From NCBI GenBank assembly GCA_039029935.1, contig JBCCFC010000705.1, positions 1 to 7,230 of the forward strand: a DNA stretch of 7,230 bases, read 5' to 3'. This DNA comes from G039029935 sp039029935 (lineage in GTDB: Bacteria; Chloroflexota; Anaerolineae; Caldilineales; Caldilineaceae). Position numbers and translations under genes: made by a program. Positions 7,104 through 7,230 of this stretch are shown here, one piece after another (position 1 is the first letter of the stretch; each line of letters starts with the position of its first letter). Under the pieces are notes generated by a model. That model had not been told where the DNA came from, searched no databases, and was given only the letters and a program-made list of their open reading frames with translations.

Positions 7104-7114
7104 TAAGCATGAAC

Positions 7115-7170
7115 AGATTGGACCAATGGCAACCAAATTTTTCCAAAATTGGTTGCCATTGGTCCAATCT
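7115..7170. terminator. Long perfect hairpin after the aldo/keto reductase gene, possible terminator
   Basis: Arms 7115-7136 and 7149-7170 are perfect reverse complements over 22 bases. An A-A mismatch, three more A-T pairs and a TTCC loop (7141-7144) complete it. It starts 11 bases after the stop and is placed like a transcription terminator. However, no T-tract follows on either strand, so it is not a standard intrinsic terminator. Each arm also holds a small near-palindrome (TTGGACCAA / TTGGTCCAA). Alternatives are a short mobile palindrome (MITE/REP-like) or an mRNA 3'-end stabiliser. Confidence 0.6.
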
Positions 7171-7230
7171 AACCGCCACTAGTCTCACCTGACCCTACAA
7201 ATCGTTGTAAAATCGAATCGTCCGCGCCGC

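Noticed and set aside
7169..7230. Possible 3' end of a convergent minus-strand gene at the right edge (one frame would end at 7195-7197, another at 7169-7171).
   Set aside because: At most about 20 codons are visible in either frame, two frames compete, and no family motif is recognisable. A convergent gene would, however, fit a two-way hairpin terminator.

Overview
The window holds three genes on the + strand, closely spaced (gaps of 52 and 47 bases), followed by a long perfect hairpin. It reads as an operon or operon fragment whose first gene enters from beyond the left edge. No RNA gene, CRISPR array, insertion sequence or attachment site was seen. The source is probably a Chloroflexota bacterium (Herpetosiphon-, Caldilinea- or Anaerolineae-like). 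This is an inference. It rests on the 'YLPLI' tag just after the signal peptide of the large secreted protein, a motif I associate with exported Chloroflexota proteins, and on the protein's general style. Base composition is near even overall, with clear local swings.

Region by region. (1) Bases 3-1808 encode the C-terminal ~600 residues of a YVTN-type beta-propeller joined to a di-haem cytochrome c (cytochrome c peroxidase/MauG-like) domain with two CxxCH motifs. The reading frame is open to the left edge, so the true start is outside. (2) Bases 1861-6156 encode a 1431-residue secreted multidomain surface protein. In order it has a signal peptide, YLPLI tag, Ig-like domain, ZU5-like domain, IPT/TIG-like domain, a helical segment, a glycine-rich hydrophobic segment with a four-cysteine cluster, a carboxypeptidase-regulatory-like beta domain, a beta-solenoid with three ~170-residue repeats, and an autotransporter-passenger-like C-terminal module. 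It ends in a perfect 3 x 15-base repeat. (3) Bases 6204-7103 encode an aldo/keto reductase of the D-threo-aldose/L-fucose 1-dehydrogenase type with a complete catalytic tetrad. (4) Bases 7115-7170 form a hairpin with 22 perfect base pairs and no T-tract; the last 60 bases hold nothing I can assign.

The first two products should act outside the cytoplasm: a haem redox enzyme with a propeller, and a long adhesin- or stalk-like beta-solenoid. The third is a cytoplasmic NAD(P)-dependent oxidoreductase. A shared pathway cannot be shown from sequence. The most notable points are the hierarchical repeat of the large protein (an exact 510-base spacing of anchors, about seven rungs per unit), its central hydrophobic/cysteine insert with distinct base composition, the 15-base repeat just before its stop, and the fact that all three genes end in two consecutive in-frame stop codons.
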